The notes under the pieces were generated by a model. It saw nothing but the letters and a program-made list of their open reading frames with translations. It ran no database searches and was not told the origin of the DNA. A stretch of 64,000 nucleotides of DNA from Vampirovibrio sp041737375 (GTDB lineage Bacteria; Cyanobacteriota; Vampirovibrionia; Vampirovibrionales; Vampirovibrionaceae), in contig NZ_JBGSRV010000020.1 of the NCBI RefSeq assembly GCF_041737375.1, positions 62,001 through 126,000 of the forward strand, written 5' to 3'. A program made the translations under genes and the position numbers. Shown here one piece after another: positions 26,728-35,203 of the stretch (position 1 is the first letter of the stretch; each line of letters starts with the position of its first letter).

Positions 26728-27231
26728 TTATGCAGGCTCTACCAGCATAATGGCTTGACCAAATTCAACAGGCTGGCCATTTTCCACTAAAATGCGAACC
26801 ACTTTGCCCGACACTTCGGATTCCAGCTCGTTCATCATCTTCATGGCTTCAATAATACACACGGTTTGCCCTTTGGAAATGTTTTGTCCCACGCTGACAA
26901 AATCGGGAGAGTCCGGTGAGGGGGCAGAATAGAAGGTGCCCACCATGGGGGAGGTCACTTTGCTGTACTTGTCTTCCAATGAGGCCGCTTTGGCGCTTTC
27001 CGCATTCACGGTGTGCGAGGAGACCGCAGGGATTTCAGCCACTGGCGCCGGAGCGGCAGGGGTGTAAACCATGGGCTGATGGCCCGGAGACTGATGCAAC
27101 ATGGGTTGAATGTTGTAGCCGGGCAGCTTAATGGTAACGCTTTTATCGCCGTCGCTCACAATCAGCTCCGCCAGTTTTTTTTCAAGGGCCAAATCGGCCA
27201 GTTCACGAATTTTTTCTGTATTAATATCCAT
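26728..27231 (-). CDS. accB: Biotin carboxyl carrier protein of acetyl-CoA carboxylase
   Basis: 167 residues. A helical N-terminal domain is followed by a Pro/Ala linker (about 42-90) and a C-terminal biotinyl domain with EAMKMMNELE, where Lys131 is the biotin site. The thumb segment APSPDSPDFVSVGQ is present. It carries the carboxyl group between AccC and AccAD. The start is 13 bases after the efp stop. Confidence 0.98.
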   Translation of the reverse strand: MDINTEKIRELADLALEKKLAELIVSDGDKSVTIKLPGYNIQPMLHQSPGHQPMVYTPAAPAPVAEIPAVSSHTVNAESAKAASLEDKYSKVTSPMVGTFYSAPSPDSPDFVSVGQNISKGQTVCIIEAMKMMNELESEVSGKVVRILVENGQPVEFGQAIMLVEPA

Positions 27232-27244
27232 CTCGTCCTACCGC

Positions 27245-27802
27245 CTATACCCGATCCAGATACTTGTTATCACGGGTGTCAACCCGAATGGTGGTTCCAA
27301 TTTCCACAAAGAAAGGCACGTTGACCACGGCCCCGGTTTCCAGGGTGGCAGGCTTGGTGCCCCCTTGAGCGGTGTTGCCTTTTTCTGCCGGTGGGGTGTC
27401 TGTTACTTTTAATTCAACGTGTGTGGGAATGTCCACCCCGATAATTTTGGTGCCGTGGAATAGGATATGAACATTCATCTGTTCCTTCAGGTATTTAACC
27501 CCATCACCGATTGAAGACTTGGGAATGGCCACCTGATCAAAGGTAGAGGTGTTCATAAATGTGAACTCTTCCCCATCGGTGAACAAAAATTGCATTTCGT
27601 TCTTTTCCAGGTGGGCAGTGTCTACTTTTTCACCGGCCCGGAACGTTTTTTCCAGAACCTGTCCTGTTTCTACGTTTCTAAGCTTGCTGCGAACAAAGGC
27701 AGCGCCTTTTCCCGGTTTTACATGCAAGAACTCAACAATCTGCCAAAGGTTTCCATCCACAATAATGGTTAAACCGGTTTTAAAGTCGTTACTGGAAATC
27801 AT
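27245..27802 (-). CDS. efp: Translation elongation factor P
   Basis: 185 residues. The three beta-barrel domains of EF-P are recognisable, with the conserved loop HVKPGKGAAFVRSK; Lys32 at its tip is the residue that is modified in bacteria using lysine-type EF-P. It relieves ribosome stalling at polyproline stretches. One Pro-rich client may be the Pro-Thr protein at the right end of this window. Confidence 0.98.
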   Translation of the reverse strand: MISSNDFKTGLTIIVDGNLWQIVEFLHVKPGKGAAFVRSKLRNVETGQVLEKTFRAGEKVDTAHLEKNEMQFLFTDGEEFTFMNTSTFDQVAIPKSSIGDGVKYLKEQMNVHILFHGTKIIGVDIPTHVELKVTDTPPAEKGNTAQGGTKPATLETGAVVNVPFFVEIGTTIRVDTRDNKYLDRV

Positions 27803-28034
27803 TTCAGTCTTTGTTCCCTATTCACTGATAAGTTTGGGTAGGCGGCAACGGTCAAAAATCCCAAAATATACGCTTTAACGTCTTGCCGTTTCCCAAAAGA
27901 GACACCGGGGTGCGGAACGCTTCCGGCAAGTTATAAGCTTACCCGGCCCACGCCAAGCAATCAAGCAGGCTTCTGTTTGATTGCGATTTGGTATAAGGTT
28001 ACCATATCCATAGCCCCTTCAAGCAACAAAAAGC

Positions 28035-28532
28035 ATGGCTACCCTGACTTATCAATCCTGTTTGCCAATTTCTTCCCTGCAAGCGCTAGAGCGCTTTGCG
28101 GTTCAATTGGCTGCCTTTTTGAAGCCGGGTGATTTGGTGGCGCTGAATGGCCCGCTGGGGGCTGGCAAAACCACACTCACCCAAGCGTTAGGGCGAGCCA
28201 TGGGTATTCAGGAGCCCATTAGCAGCCCCACCTTTGTCTTGATGAATGAATACCACAGTGGCGATTACCCGCTGATTCATCTGGATTTATACCGACTGGG
28301 CCCGCAAAACACGGCGTCTTTAGCCGAAGAGCTTTATGCGCTGGTTGATGAAGGTCGTTCGGTGGTTTTGGTAGAGTGGGCCGAATACGGTCCTTTTCTG
28401 GATGCGCTGATTACGCTCAGCCTGTCCATTCAGCACGTGGCCGATCCCGCCTTGCCGGAGTCACGATTCATTGAAATCAGCTCAAATCGTCCTTTGTTTG
28501 AAATGACAGACGATGCCGGAGGCTTGTCATAA
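28035..28532 (+). CDS. tsaE: tRNA threonylcarbamoyladenosine ATPase TsaE
   Basis: A small P-loop ATPase needed for the t6A modification of tRNA. Walker A is NGPLGAGKTTLTQALGR, with SSPTFVLMNEY, HLDLYRL and VEWAEYG as further family motifs. It lies directly before tsaB with a TAATG stop/start overlap, so the two are translationally coupled. Confidence 0.97.
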   Translation: MATLTYQSCLPISSLQALERFAVQLAAFLKPGDLVALNGPLGAGKTTLTQALGRAMGIQEPISSPTFVLMNEYHSGDYPLIHLDLYRLGPQNTASLAEELYALVDEGRSVVLVEWAEYGPFLDALITLSLSIQHVADPALPESRFIEISSNRPLFEMTDDAGGLS

Positions 28533-29212
28533 TGGCGGCGGAGACTATTTTGCATTTGGACACCACCACCGCTCGCCTGCATTTGGCCTTAAGCCGCAAT
28601 GGAGAGGTACTGGTGGAAGTTTGTCAGCCTTGCCAGTCTCATCGCTATCACTCGGCTGTCATTGTGCCAGCCATTCAGGCACTGCTTCAGCAAGCAGATT
28701 TAACCCCGCAGTGCTTGACGGCTCTGGCGGTGAACCTGGGGCCTGGTAGCTTTACGGGTATTCGTACCGGCATTATTACGGCACGAACCCTGGCCCAGTT
28801 TTTAAAAATTCCGGTTTACACCTTTAACGCTTTTGAATTGCTGGCTTTTGAGGCGGATGCTCCGGTTTCGGTTTATATAGATGCCCTGCGGAGCCGGGCC
28901 TATATGGCCACGCTTTCTTTTAGGGCAAATGGCCCTGTTTACTTGCAAACACCAATACTCAAGCTGTTAGAGTCTGGTGAAATGTCTGGCTCGGCATCGA
29001 CTTTGTTGATTGCTGAAACGCTGAGGCCCTTGTTTGGTTCGGACTGCTCTCCCCAGTTGATTTCAGAAGCGTTCAGTCCGGTTCAGCCGATGCTGAGTTT
29101 GATTGCTCGCTATGGTCAGCGTTTTCAGCAGCGTTGGGATGCGGTAAAGCCACTTTATGTGCAGGAACCCAGCATTACCTTAAAAAGCAAACCCTCCAAG
29201 GGCTTGGTTTAA
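28532..29212 (+). CDS. tsaB: tRNA threonylcarbamoyladenosine protein TsaB
   Basis: An ASKHA-fold protein that pairs with TsaD in t6A synthesis. ILHLDTTTARLHLAL (phosphate-1 type motif) and LAVNLGPGSFTGIRTGI are diagnostic. It overlaps tsaE by one base. The C-terminal half is shorter than in some homologues, within the usual range (226 aa). tsaD itself is not in the window. Confidence 0.95.
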   Translation: MAAETILHLDTTTARLHLALSRNGEVLVEVCQPCQSHRYHSAVIVPAIQALLQQADLTPQCLTALAVNLGPGSFTGIRTGIITARTLAQFLKIPVYTFNAFELLAFEADAPVSVYIDALRSRAYMATLSFRANGPVYLQTPILKLLESGEMSGSASTLLIAETLRPLFGSDCSPQLISEAFSPVQPMLSLIARYGQRFQQRWDAVKPLYVQEPSITLKSKPSKGLV

Positions 29213-29411
29213 GCGCATTTTTTTTGCAGGGTTGGGGTTACATTCTTTGGCCTACTCTCTAGTACCCAACGGGCTACCCTCTAGTGGGTCATATCTGTAA
29301 CGCCCTCGTTTCTGTAAAATATCAAATTACAGCAGTTTTGTTTATATATTTTTTATTGACAGCCTTGGTTGGGTTGGCATTGATTTACTGATCGGGAAGT
29401 GAGGTTTTATT

Positions 29412-29564
29412 ATGTTGTGGACTGTTTTTACCATTTTACTAGTACTTTGGTTGTTAGGCATGGTTTCTAATTACACCATGGGCGGTTTTATCCATATTCT
29501 ATTGGTGGTCGCCATCGCTGTTTTCCTGATTCGAGTGATTGGTGGGGGCAGAACCGCCGTATAA
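29412..29564 (+). CDS. lmo0937-family small membrane protein (50 aa)
   Basis: The 50 residues MLWTVFTILLVLWLLGMV ... TMGGFIHILLVVAIAVFLIRVI match the small two-helix lmo0937/DUF5670 family. These tiny membrane proteins are widespread and often stress-induced, with no known activity. GTGAGG lies 8 bases upstream of the ATG. It precedes dps, which also suggests a stress role, but a hairpin lies between them. Confidence 0.8.
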   Translation: MLWTVFTILLVLWLLGMVSNYTMGGFIHILLVVAIAVFLIRVIGGGRTAV

Positions 29565-29583
29565 AAAAGCCTTAAGCCTTTCT

Positions 29584-29627
29584 ATCATCGGGTAAGCTTG
29601 CCGGGGGTAGGCTTATCCGATGATTTT
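29584..29627 (+). terminator. Hairpin terminator after the 50-aa membrane-protein gene
   Basis: ATCATCGGGTAAGC (29584-29597) pairs with GGCTTATCCGATGAT (29610-29624) around a G-rich loop, followed by TTTTA after the stem. Long stem, moderate U-tract. Confidence 0.65.
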
Positions 29628-29818
29628 AGGTGAGCCTGCTTTGAAATGTTGCTTCCCGAGGAGGATGATTGGATTTATAAGGCTTTCGGCTAATATCAAT
29701 TCATCCGGGTTTTGGGTTCAATAGAATCAAGTCAACAGAGATTGACGCTATTCGCATCCGAGGCTCGGGCCAGAATTTGCAGGACACAACCCTACCTATT
29801 TGAACGAAGGAGAACCAT

Positions 29819-30331
29819 ATGGCGACTATGCCCAAAGCATCCACCAAGCAGACTTTACATTCCACCCGAATTGACTTGTCTGAACCGACCCGGCTCAAAG
29901 TGGTTGAATTGCTGAACCAGTCTCTGGCAGCCACACTGGACCTGAAAACCCATGTGAAGCAGGCCCACTGGAACGTCAAAGGCAAAGATTTTTACCAGCT
30001 GCATGAATTGTTTGATCAAATTGCCGGTGAAGTTGAGGAATTTGTGGATTTGATAGCCGAACGGGTCACCACATTAGGCGGAACCGCTATGGGTACTGCC
30101 CGCTTGGCCGCCCAAAACTCCATTTTACCGGAATATCCCCACGATATTTTTACCGGTTTGGAGCATATTAAAGCATTGGTAGAACGCTTTGCGGCCTTCG
30201 GTGCGCATATTCGCACAGCGATTGACACCTGCGACGAGTTAGGCGATGCCACCACCGCCGATTTGTACACCCAGATATCTCGTAATATTGATATGCGACT
30301 GTGGTTTCTGGAAGCCCATATCCAGGCATAA
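29819..30331 (+). CDS. dps: DNA-protecting ferritin-like protein Dps (170 aa)
   Basis: A dodecameric mini-ferritin that oxidises and stores iron and shields DNA. The ferroxidase signature is seen as KQAHWNVKGKDFYQLHELFDQ...EEFVDLIAER, with the usual His, Asp and Glu ligands across subunits. An AAGGAGA ribosome-binding site precedes the ATG. The basic N-terminus (MATMPKASTKQ) is short, so DNA binding by tail charge is not obvious. Confidence 0.96.
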   Translation: MATMPKASTKQTLHSTRIDLSEPTRLKVVELLNQSLAATLDLKTHVKQAHWNVKGKDFYQLHELFDQIAGEVEEFVDLIAERVTTLGGTAMGTARLAAQNSILPEYPHDIFTGLEHIKALVERFAAFGAHIRTAIDTCDELGDATTADLYTQISRNIDMRLWFLEAHIQA

Positions 30332-30351
30332 AACACCCTTTAACCAGCATC

Positions 30352-30385
30352 AAGCGGCGCTTCACACCAGCGAAGCGCCGCTTTT
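30352..30385 (+). terminator. Terminator of dps
   Basis: AAGCGGCGCTTC and GAAGCGCCGCTT form a 12-bp stem with an 8-base loop, followed by TTTG. It begins about 20 bases after the dps stop. Confidence 0.85.
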
Positions 30386-30604
30386 GCTTGAAGGTTTGAA
30401 AAAAGTTGAACCATTAGCAGCACCATTATTTTTTCAGGTACGTTAAAAGATTTAAAGCCGTTTTTTCATTCATGAGCGAGGGTTTGTTGAATGTAGTTAA
30501 GTTTCTTTGCTAAGGCATAAAATCATAAAAGAAGGGCTGCTATGGGTGCCTCTTAAACTCGCAATATTCCATCAACATAAGCAAACCTAATGTTTAAGGA
30601 GATC

Positions 30605-30886
30605 ATGTTTAGCAGAATTTATCACTTGCGTTTTGTTCCTGACAACAGGGTAGTTCCAAAGTACTCTGGTCAATTTAGCCAACCTTGTTTTTCAGGAAAG
30701 GCCCCTCAAAAAGCCGCTCCGACGGTGAAGCAATCAGAGCCATGGACGCTGAAAGATTTTTGGGCTGTGTTTAAGGATGTTTTTAAAGAGCTGGTGATCA
30801 CCGTGGGCAGTTCTGTTTCCGCTGTATTTGCAATAGTGGCCTTACCCCTGCAACTATTTTTTCAGCGTTTTAAAAACAAAAAATAG
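30605..30886 (+). CDS. Small hypothetical protein with a C-terminal hydrophobic helix
   Basis: The protein has a disordered N-terminus carrying FSQPCFSGKAP, a charged middle (WTLKDFWAVFKDVFKEL) and one hydrophobic helix at the end (ITVGSSVSAVFAIVALPLQLFF) followed by lysines, so it may be a tail-anchored membrane protein. Start ATG 30590 or 30605; AAGGAG lies directly before the second. No family recognised. Its 'FSGK' tail motif resembles those of two other unknown proteins in the window. Confidence 0.65.
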   Translation: MFSRIYHLRFVPDNRVVPKYSGQFSQPCFSGKAPQKAAPTVKQSEPWTLKDFWAVFKDVFKELVITVGSSVSAVFAIVALPLQLFFQRFKNKK

Positions 30887-31096
30887 TGATTCCAGCGTAT
30901 TTGCGCTGCCCCAAAGGGCTTGAGTGACTGTTCAAGGTTTGGTTTGGGCTTCGTCCTATTTTTTGGCTTTGTGGTATATATAGATAGTTTTTACCCCCAT
31001 CTTCCAGCATTTTTTAGTGCCTTGTGGGCTCTGTTTTCTTGCATTCCCGTTTCGTGTTCGCTCTGTGTTAAAGCACCATAAAGGAACCATCCGGCC

Positions 31097-32377
31097 ATGA
31101 CCACCCTTTCTGAAGCCAAATCCGGTGAATTTAGCGTTAAAAATCTGTATTCCGACTACTGCGCCAATATGGAAACCTATATTATGTTCCGTATTTCGGC
31201 TCGGGTAGTGGAATTAACCCCCGAGCTGGAGAAAAAAGGCCGCCCGCCAATCAAAATGAGCATTGGCGCTCCCACCATCGAGCCTCCCAAAGCCCTGCTG
31301 GACTACTTTGTAAAAACGTTGTCCGAACCCAACATCCACACGTACTCGGTACCCAAGGGCGAAAAGTTTTTGCTGGATGCCATTGCCCAGCGCATGAAAT
31401 CCCGGTTTGGGGTGGACCTAAACCCGGCCACTGAAGTTACTTCTCTCCTTGGCTCCAAAGAAGGCTTGGCCAATATGTTTCGGGCCATTATCACCCCCCG
31501 GCTGGATATGAAGGAACGGGATATTATTTTAACCCCCGATCCCGGCTACGCCTCTTATGTGGATGCCATTGAAATCGCGGGTGGCCATAGTTACCCCACT
31601 CCGCTGAACCTTGAAAACAACTACCTGCCGGACTTGGATGTGGCTGTTGAGAATTTGAAAAAAGACGGTTTCGATCCGGCCCGTTTAAAAGCCGTCATTA
31701 TCAACTATCCCAGCAATCCCATCGGGGCCACCGCTCCATTTAGCTACTATGAGCAAGTCGTGGCCTTTGCCCGCAAGCATCAGATTCTGGTGATTAGCGA
31801 TGTGGCCTACTCTGAAATGTACTTTAACGGGCAGGAAGCGCCACACAGTATTCTGGAAGTGGCAGGGGCCAAGGATTTGGCAGTTGAATTCCACAGCCTG
31901 AGCAAGCCCTATGCCATGACTGGCTGGCGGATTGGTTTTGCGGTGGGCAACGCCGATGCGGTGGGTATTCTGGCCAAAGTAAAAGGCACCATGGACAGCG
32001 GCATCTTCAGAGCGGTGCAAAAAGCGGCCGCCTTTGCCCTCACCAGCCCCGAGTGCGATCAGTACATTAAAAACTGCAACCAGATGTACGCCGAGAACCA
32101 GAAAATGATGGTGGCTGGCTTCAAGCGTTTGGGTTGGCCGGTGGAAGATCTCAATCCCCCCAAGGCCACTTTTTACTTGTGGTTGCCCATTCCCCGTAAC
32201 TACACCTCTTGCGAGAAATTTGCCGCTGACGTGCTGGAAAAATCAGGGGTGGTGCTGGTTCCCGGAACGGCCTTTGGCAAAACCGGCGAGGGATTTGTTC
32301 GTTTGTCTCTGGTAAACCCCCGGCACGAGCTGGAAGCGGTCATCAACCGCATGGAAGAAGATGGCTTCCTCTATTAA
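31097..32377 (+). CDS. PLP aminotransferase, LL-diaminopimelate/aspartate aminotransferase-like (426 aa)
   Basis: A fold-type I aminotransferase. The cofactor residues are seen as NYPSNPIGA, ISDVAYSEMYFNG (Asp/Tyr) and SLSKPYAMTGWRIGF (Schiff-base lysine). The C-terminal R in FVRLSLV binds the carboxylate. The best guess is LL-diaminopimelate aminotransferase (lysine and wall synthesis), the route used by cyanobacteria and relatives, but a related broad aspartate/alanine aminotransferase is possible. A terminator follows. Confidence 0.88.
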   Translation: MTTLSEAKSGEFSVKNLYSDYCANMETYIMFRISARVVELTPELEKKGRPPIKMSIGAPTIEPPKALLDYFVKTLSEPNIHTYSVPKGEKFLLDAIAQRMKSRFGVDLNPATEVTSLLGSKEGLANMFRAIITPRLDMKERDIILTPDPGYASYVDAIEIAGGHSYPTPLNLENNYLPDLDVAVENLKKDGFDPARLKAVIINYPSNPIGATAPFSYYEQVVAFARKHQILVISDVAYSEMYFNGQEAPHSILEVAGAKDLAVEFHSLSKPYAMTGWRIGFAVGNADAVGILAKVKGTMDSGIFRAVQKAAAFALTSPECDQYIKNCNQMYAENQKMMVAGFKRLGWPVEDLNPPKATFYLWLPIPRNYTSCEKFAADVLEKSGVVLVPGTAFGKTGEGFVRLSLVNPRHELEAVINRMEEDGFLY

Positions 32378-32408
32378 GCCTGTTTTTTAAAAAACTTTGA
32401 ATGACTTG

Positions 32409-32442
32409 AAAACCCGCCTTTGCGTTTGTAAAGGCGGGTTTT
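32409..32442. terminator. Terminator after the aminotransferase gene
   Basis: AAAACCCGCCTTT and AAAGGCGGGTTTT form a 13-base symmetrical stem with an 8-base loop, so it should work in both directions. It starts about 30 bases after the stop. Confidence 0.85.
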
Positions 32443-32568
32443 GGTTTGAACGGATGTTTCCTGCGAAAACTCCTTTTTTCAGAGGGATGCTCCACAAGCA
32501 ATGGCTTTGTATAATAGAAGTAGCTATAGGCTTTTCCCCAAAAAATTCCCAAGGAGCGTTAGAACGGT

Positions 32569-33042
32569 ATGGCATCCCCACAGCCCGCCCCTCAGTCGCG
32601 TTATCAGGAAGAAGCAGGCACTTTTTTGTCCACCATGGGCGAAATGGCCCCTCAAATCCAGCTGGATTATTCGGTGGAAAGCTTGCAGCGCCTCGATCAG
32701 TTTATTAGTGAGCATTTTGACAGCAATAGCGCCAAGGACGTGGGTGAAACCCTGCTATTAAGAATTGGCAGCTATGTGGGTGAAGTGATTATCCGCCATT
32801 TGGGCGGCCACTGGAACGAACAGGGCCAGCCCGAAGTGAATGAAGTGGGTCCTATCGATGTGATTTACCCGTTGGATAAAGCCCAGAAGCGCTTTGAGAA
32901 CGGTAAAGAGGATTCTTTGGCCTGGTATTACCACTCTATCGCCAAGCAGGCTTATGAAGCCGAGTTAACCCAGCACCCGAACGCTCAGGCGTCTGCCGGG
33001 GAAGGGATTCTTGGTTTGTTTAAAGGCTTTTTTAAAAAATAA
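32569..33042 (+). CDS. Hypothetical protein (157 aa)
   Basis: No family recognised with confidence. A central segment (LLLRIGSYVGEVIIRHLGGHW) looks like an interface found in several uncharacterised families that share the 'lG.Y.GE.i....GG.W' pattern, and PIDVIYPLDKAQKRFENGKEDSLAWYY follows. The C-terminus is Phe/Lys-rich (LFKGFFKK). Soluble, acidic, alone between two terminator-bounded units. Confidence 0.75.
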   Translation: MASPQPAPQSRYQEEAGTFLSTMGEMAPQIQLDYSVESLQRLDQFISEHFDSNSAKDVGETLLLRIGSYVGEVIIRHLGGHWNEQGQPEVNEVGPIDVIYPLDKAQKRFENGKEDSLAWYYHSIAKQAYEAELTQHPNAQASAGEGILGLFKGFFKK

Positions 33043-33154
33043 GCGCTTCCTTGTGTGTCTTGCGGGGGGTATCTTGCGGGTTGTGTTTTGCTGGCCTTAT
33101 GGTTTTGAGGTTGTATGATGGCATTCATACCAGTGGAGTGGGATTTTTTTGAGT

Positions 33155-33358
33155 ATGTCGATACAAAACGTGAACGTACCTGACATGAATAAAGCCTTTT
33201 TAAACGCCATGGAGCAAAATCGGCGTCAGGCGCATTTAAAGCCAGGAACCGCCAATCACGCGCAAGTGGACATTTTGACCCTGGGCTTTAGCCAACTGCA
33301 TAACGATTTGGTGCAATTGTCCAGTCAGCTTGCTAAACAAAAGCCGCCTGTTAATTAA
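33155..33358 (+). CDS. Small hypothetical protein (67 aa)
   Basis: Start ATG 33155 or TTG 33149, with GGAGTGGGA ahead. The sequence (NVPDMNKAFLNAMEQNRRQAHLKPG...VDILTLGFSQLHNDLVQLSSQL) is soluble with a likely helical C-terminal half. It overlaps the convergent Nudix gene by 8 bases. No family recognised. Confidence 0.6.
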   Translation: MSIQNVNVPDMNKAFLNAMEQNRRQAHLKPGTANHAQVDILTLGFSQLHNDLVQLSSQLAKQKPPVN

Positions 33359-34019
33359 AGTCGGTGGGTCGATCCGGGTTACGGTGATGCTCAAATAAAA
33401 GGGCGATTTGCTCAGGCGTAATGCGCTGGGTAGAAAGCTCAGGCAGCTCATCTGGCCCAAAAAAGCCAACCCCTTGGGATTCAAGCCCGGTGGAGATACT
33501 TCCACCCGTTATTTCACAAGCCATAAACACCTTATAAATATGATAAGGCGAAATGGGGTGGGAATAGAATTTTTTGTCCAGCATGGCCAGCATTTTAACG
33601 GGGCGAACTTCCAGTCCCGCTTCCTCTTGCACTTCCTTGGCCGCTACTTCAGCGGGGCTGAGGCCAATATCGGCCCATCCACCGGGAATGGTCCAGCGAC
33701 TATCCCATTTTTCTTGCACCATCAGCAGCTTGCCCGCTTGAAACACTACGCCACGCACATCCACTTTGGGGGTAAGATACCCTTCCTCATTGGCAAACAG
33801 GTCTTCCACCCGAGAGGTATCCATTTGGGCAAAGTCGGCCATCATGGCCACACTTAATTTCAGCAGCACTTCATAGCGCTCCAGATCAAAAGGATCTTTG
33901 GCATAAGTCAGCCCCCAGCGGGCAATGGCGTGAACTTGCTTAATCCACTCCAGCCAGGGATGAATCAAGCCAGGGCTGGTGTTGGTTGCGGAAGAAGGCT
34001 CAGACGGCATGTGCTCCAC
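33351..34019 (-). CDS. Nudix hydrolase with N-terminal YjhB-type domain (222 aa)
   Basis: The N-terminal helical domain (WLEWIKQVHAIARWGLTYAKDPFDLERYE) is the Nudix_hydro_N type. The Nudix box is seen as GWADIGLSPAEVAAKEVQEEAGLEV, with the glutamates in place and Lys for the usual Arg. Relatives act on ADP-ribose, nucleoside diphosphate sugars or GDP-mannose; the substrate cannot be inferred here. Start ATG 34019 or 34010. It is followed by a 2-base gap to the HPPD stop. Confidence 0.9.
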   Translation of the reverse strand: MEHMPSEPSSATNTSPGLIHPWLEWIKQVHAIARWGLTYAKDPFDLERYEVLLKLSVAMMADFAQMDTSRVEDLFANEEGYLTPKVDVRGVVFQAGKLLMVQEKWDSRWTIPGGWADIGLSPAEVAAKEVQEEAGLEVRPVKMLAMLDKKFYSHPISPYHIYKVFMACEITGGSISTGLESQGVGFFGPDELPELSTQRITPEQIALLFEHHRNPDRPTDFN

Positions 34020-34021
34020 TC

Positions 34022-35119
34022 CTACAATACGCCCCGGCGTTCCTGATCCCGCTCAATGGACTCAAACAGCGCCTTGAAGTTGCCTTCGCCAAAGGCGTGA
34101 TGGTTTTTACGTTGAATCATTTCAATAAAGATAGGGCCAAACAGGTTTTTGGTGAATATTTGCAGCAAGTAGCCCTCTTCATCACCATCCACCAGAATTT
34201 GCAGCCGCTGAATGCCTGCCCGGTCTTCGGTGACGTTGGGTACCCGCTCAAAGACCTCATCATAATAGCTGTCGCTGATATCCAGCGTTTCAATACCTGT
34301 ACCCTTAAGCTTTTCAACCGATTCCAGCAGGTTGGCGCTCAGGAAAGCCAGATGCTGGACGCCAGCGCCCCGGTATTCCCGCAGGTACTCTTCAATTTGC
34401 GATTTGGACTCATTCCCCTCGTTAATGGGAATGGAAAATGAGCCATCCGGGGAGCGCAGCGCAAAGGAGGTCAGCCCGGTTTTTTGGCCCTTGATGTCAA
34501 AATAGCGGACTTCATTAAACCCAAAAATATGTTTGTAAAAATTTGCCCAGTAGGCCATGGTGTTTTTATACACGTTGTTGGTGAGGTGATCCACCACCAA
34601 AAAGCCTTTATCCGGTACTATTTCTGGCGATTCCAGCGGTACAAAGCCTTCGCTTTGCAGAAAGCTGGTTTGGCTGGGGTTGGCGGCATCCAGTTTAACG
34701 GATTGCGGGTTGCCCACAAAATAAATAACGCTATCCCCAATGCCATAAATGCGGGGTAAGGCCAAATCGCAATCCCCGATTTTACCGGGTTCAAAGGGGC
34801 TGGCCCCCAGTTCAATGGCTTTTTGGCAGGCGGTTTCGGCGTCTTCTACCCGCCAGCCCATGGCGCAAATGGAGGTGCCGTGTTGTTCGGCAAAAGCCCG
34901 TTCGTACCCGCTTTCTCCGTGGTTTACCAGCACATGAATGTCATTTTGCCGGTAGTAGAACAGTTTTTTCTCCCGATGCTTCATGAGCTTGGAAAAGCCA
35001 AACCCCTTTAGCACTTTGTCCACGTATTCCGGCTCGTGGGTGGCAAATTGAATAAACTCAATCCCTTTTAGCCCCAGTGGATTAACCGTTTCTCCCTGAT
35101 ACTCGGATACATGCCCCAT
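34022..35119 (-). CDS. hpd: 4-Hydroxyphenylpyruvate dioxygenase
   Basis: An Fe(II) dioxygenase that turns 4-hydroxyphenylpyruvate into homogentisate, for tyrosine breakdown or quinone and tocopherol-type synthesis. The C-terminal iron-binding half is recognised by the His in VDHLTNNVY, the His in GAGVQHLAFLS and the Glu in FGPIFIEMIQR, with the family residues NEGNESKSQIEEYL and GEGNFKALFESIE. The start at ATG 35119 (MGHVSEYQGETVNPLG) has GGGAGGG upstream. Homogentisate dioxygenase and an FAH-family gene lie 14-17 kb away. Confidence 0.95.
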   Translation of the reverse strand: MGHVSEYQGETVNPLGLKGIEFIQFATHEPEYVDKVLKGFGFSKLMKHREKKLFYYRQNDIHVLVNHGESGYERAFAEQHGTSICAMGWRVEDAETACQKAIELGASPFEPGKIGDCDLALPRIYGIGDSVIYFVGNPQSVKLDAANPSQTSFLQSEGFVPLESPEIVPDKGFLVVDHLTNNVYKNTMAYWANFYKHIFGFNEVRYFDIKGQKTGLTSFALRSPDGSFSIPINEGNESKSQIEEYLREYRGAGVQHLAFLSANLLESVEKLKGTGIETLDISDSYYDEVFERVPNVTEDRAGIQRLQILVDGDEEGYLLQIFTKNLFGPIFIEMIQRKNHHAFGEGNFKALFESIERDQERRGVL

Positions 35120-35148
35120 CTTGATTCCCTCCCAAAGCGTTCCACGAC

Positions 35149-35162
35149 ATGCTAAGTAGCAT
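35149..35162. promoter_or_regulatory. Palindrome upstream of the HPPD gene
   Basis: ATGCTAAGTAGCAT is a 6+6 inverted repeat with a 2-base centre, 30 bases upstream of the HPPD start. It overlaps a possible TATGCT -10 box on the minus strand. A regulator site is plausible; the regulator is unknown. Confidence 0.35.
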
Positions 35163-35203
35163 ATCAAAAAGACACCCATTCCCCAAGGTTAGCTCAGGAC
35201 TTT

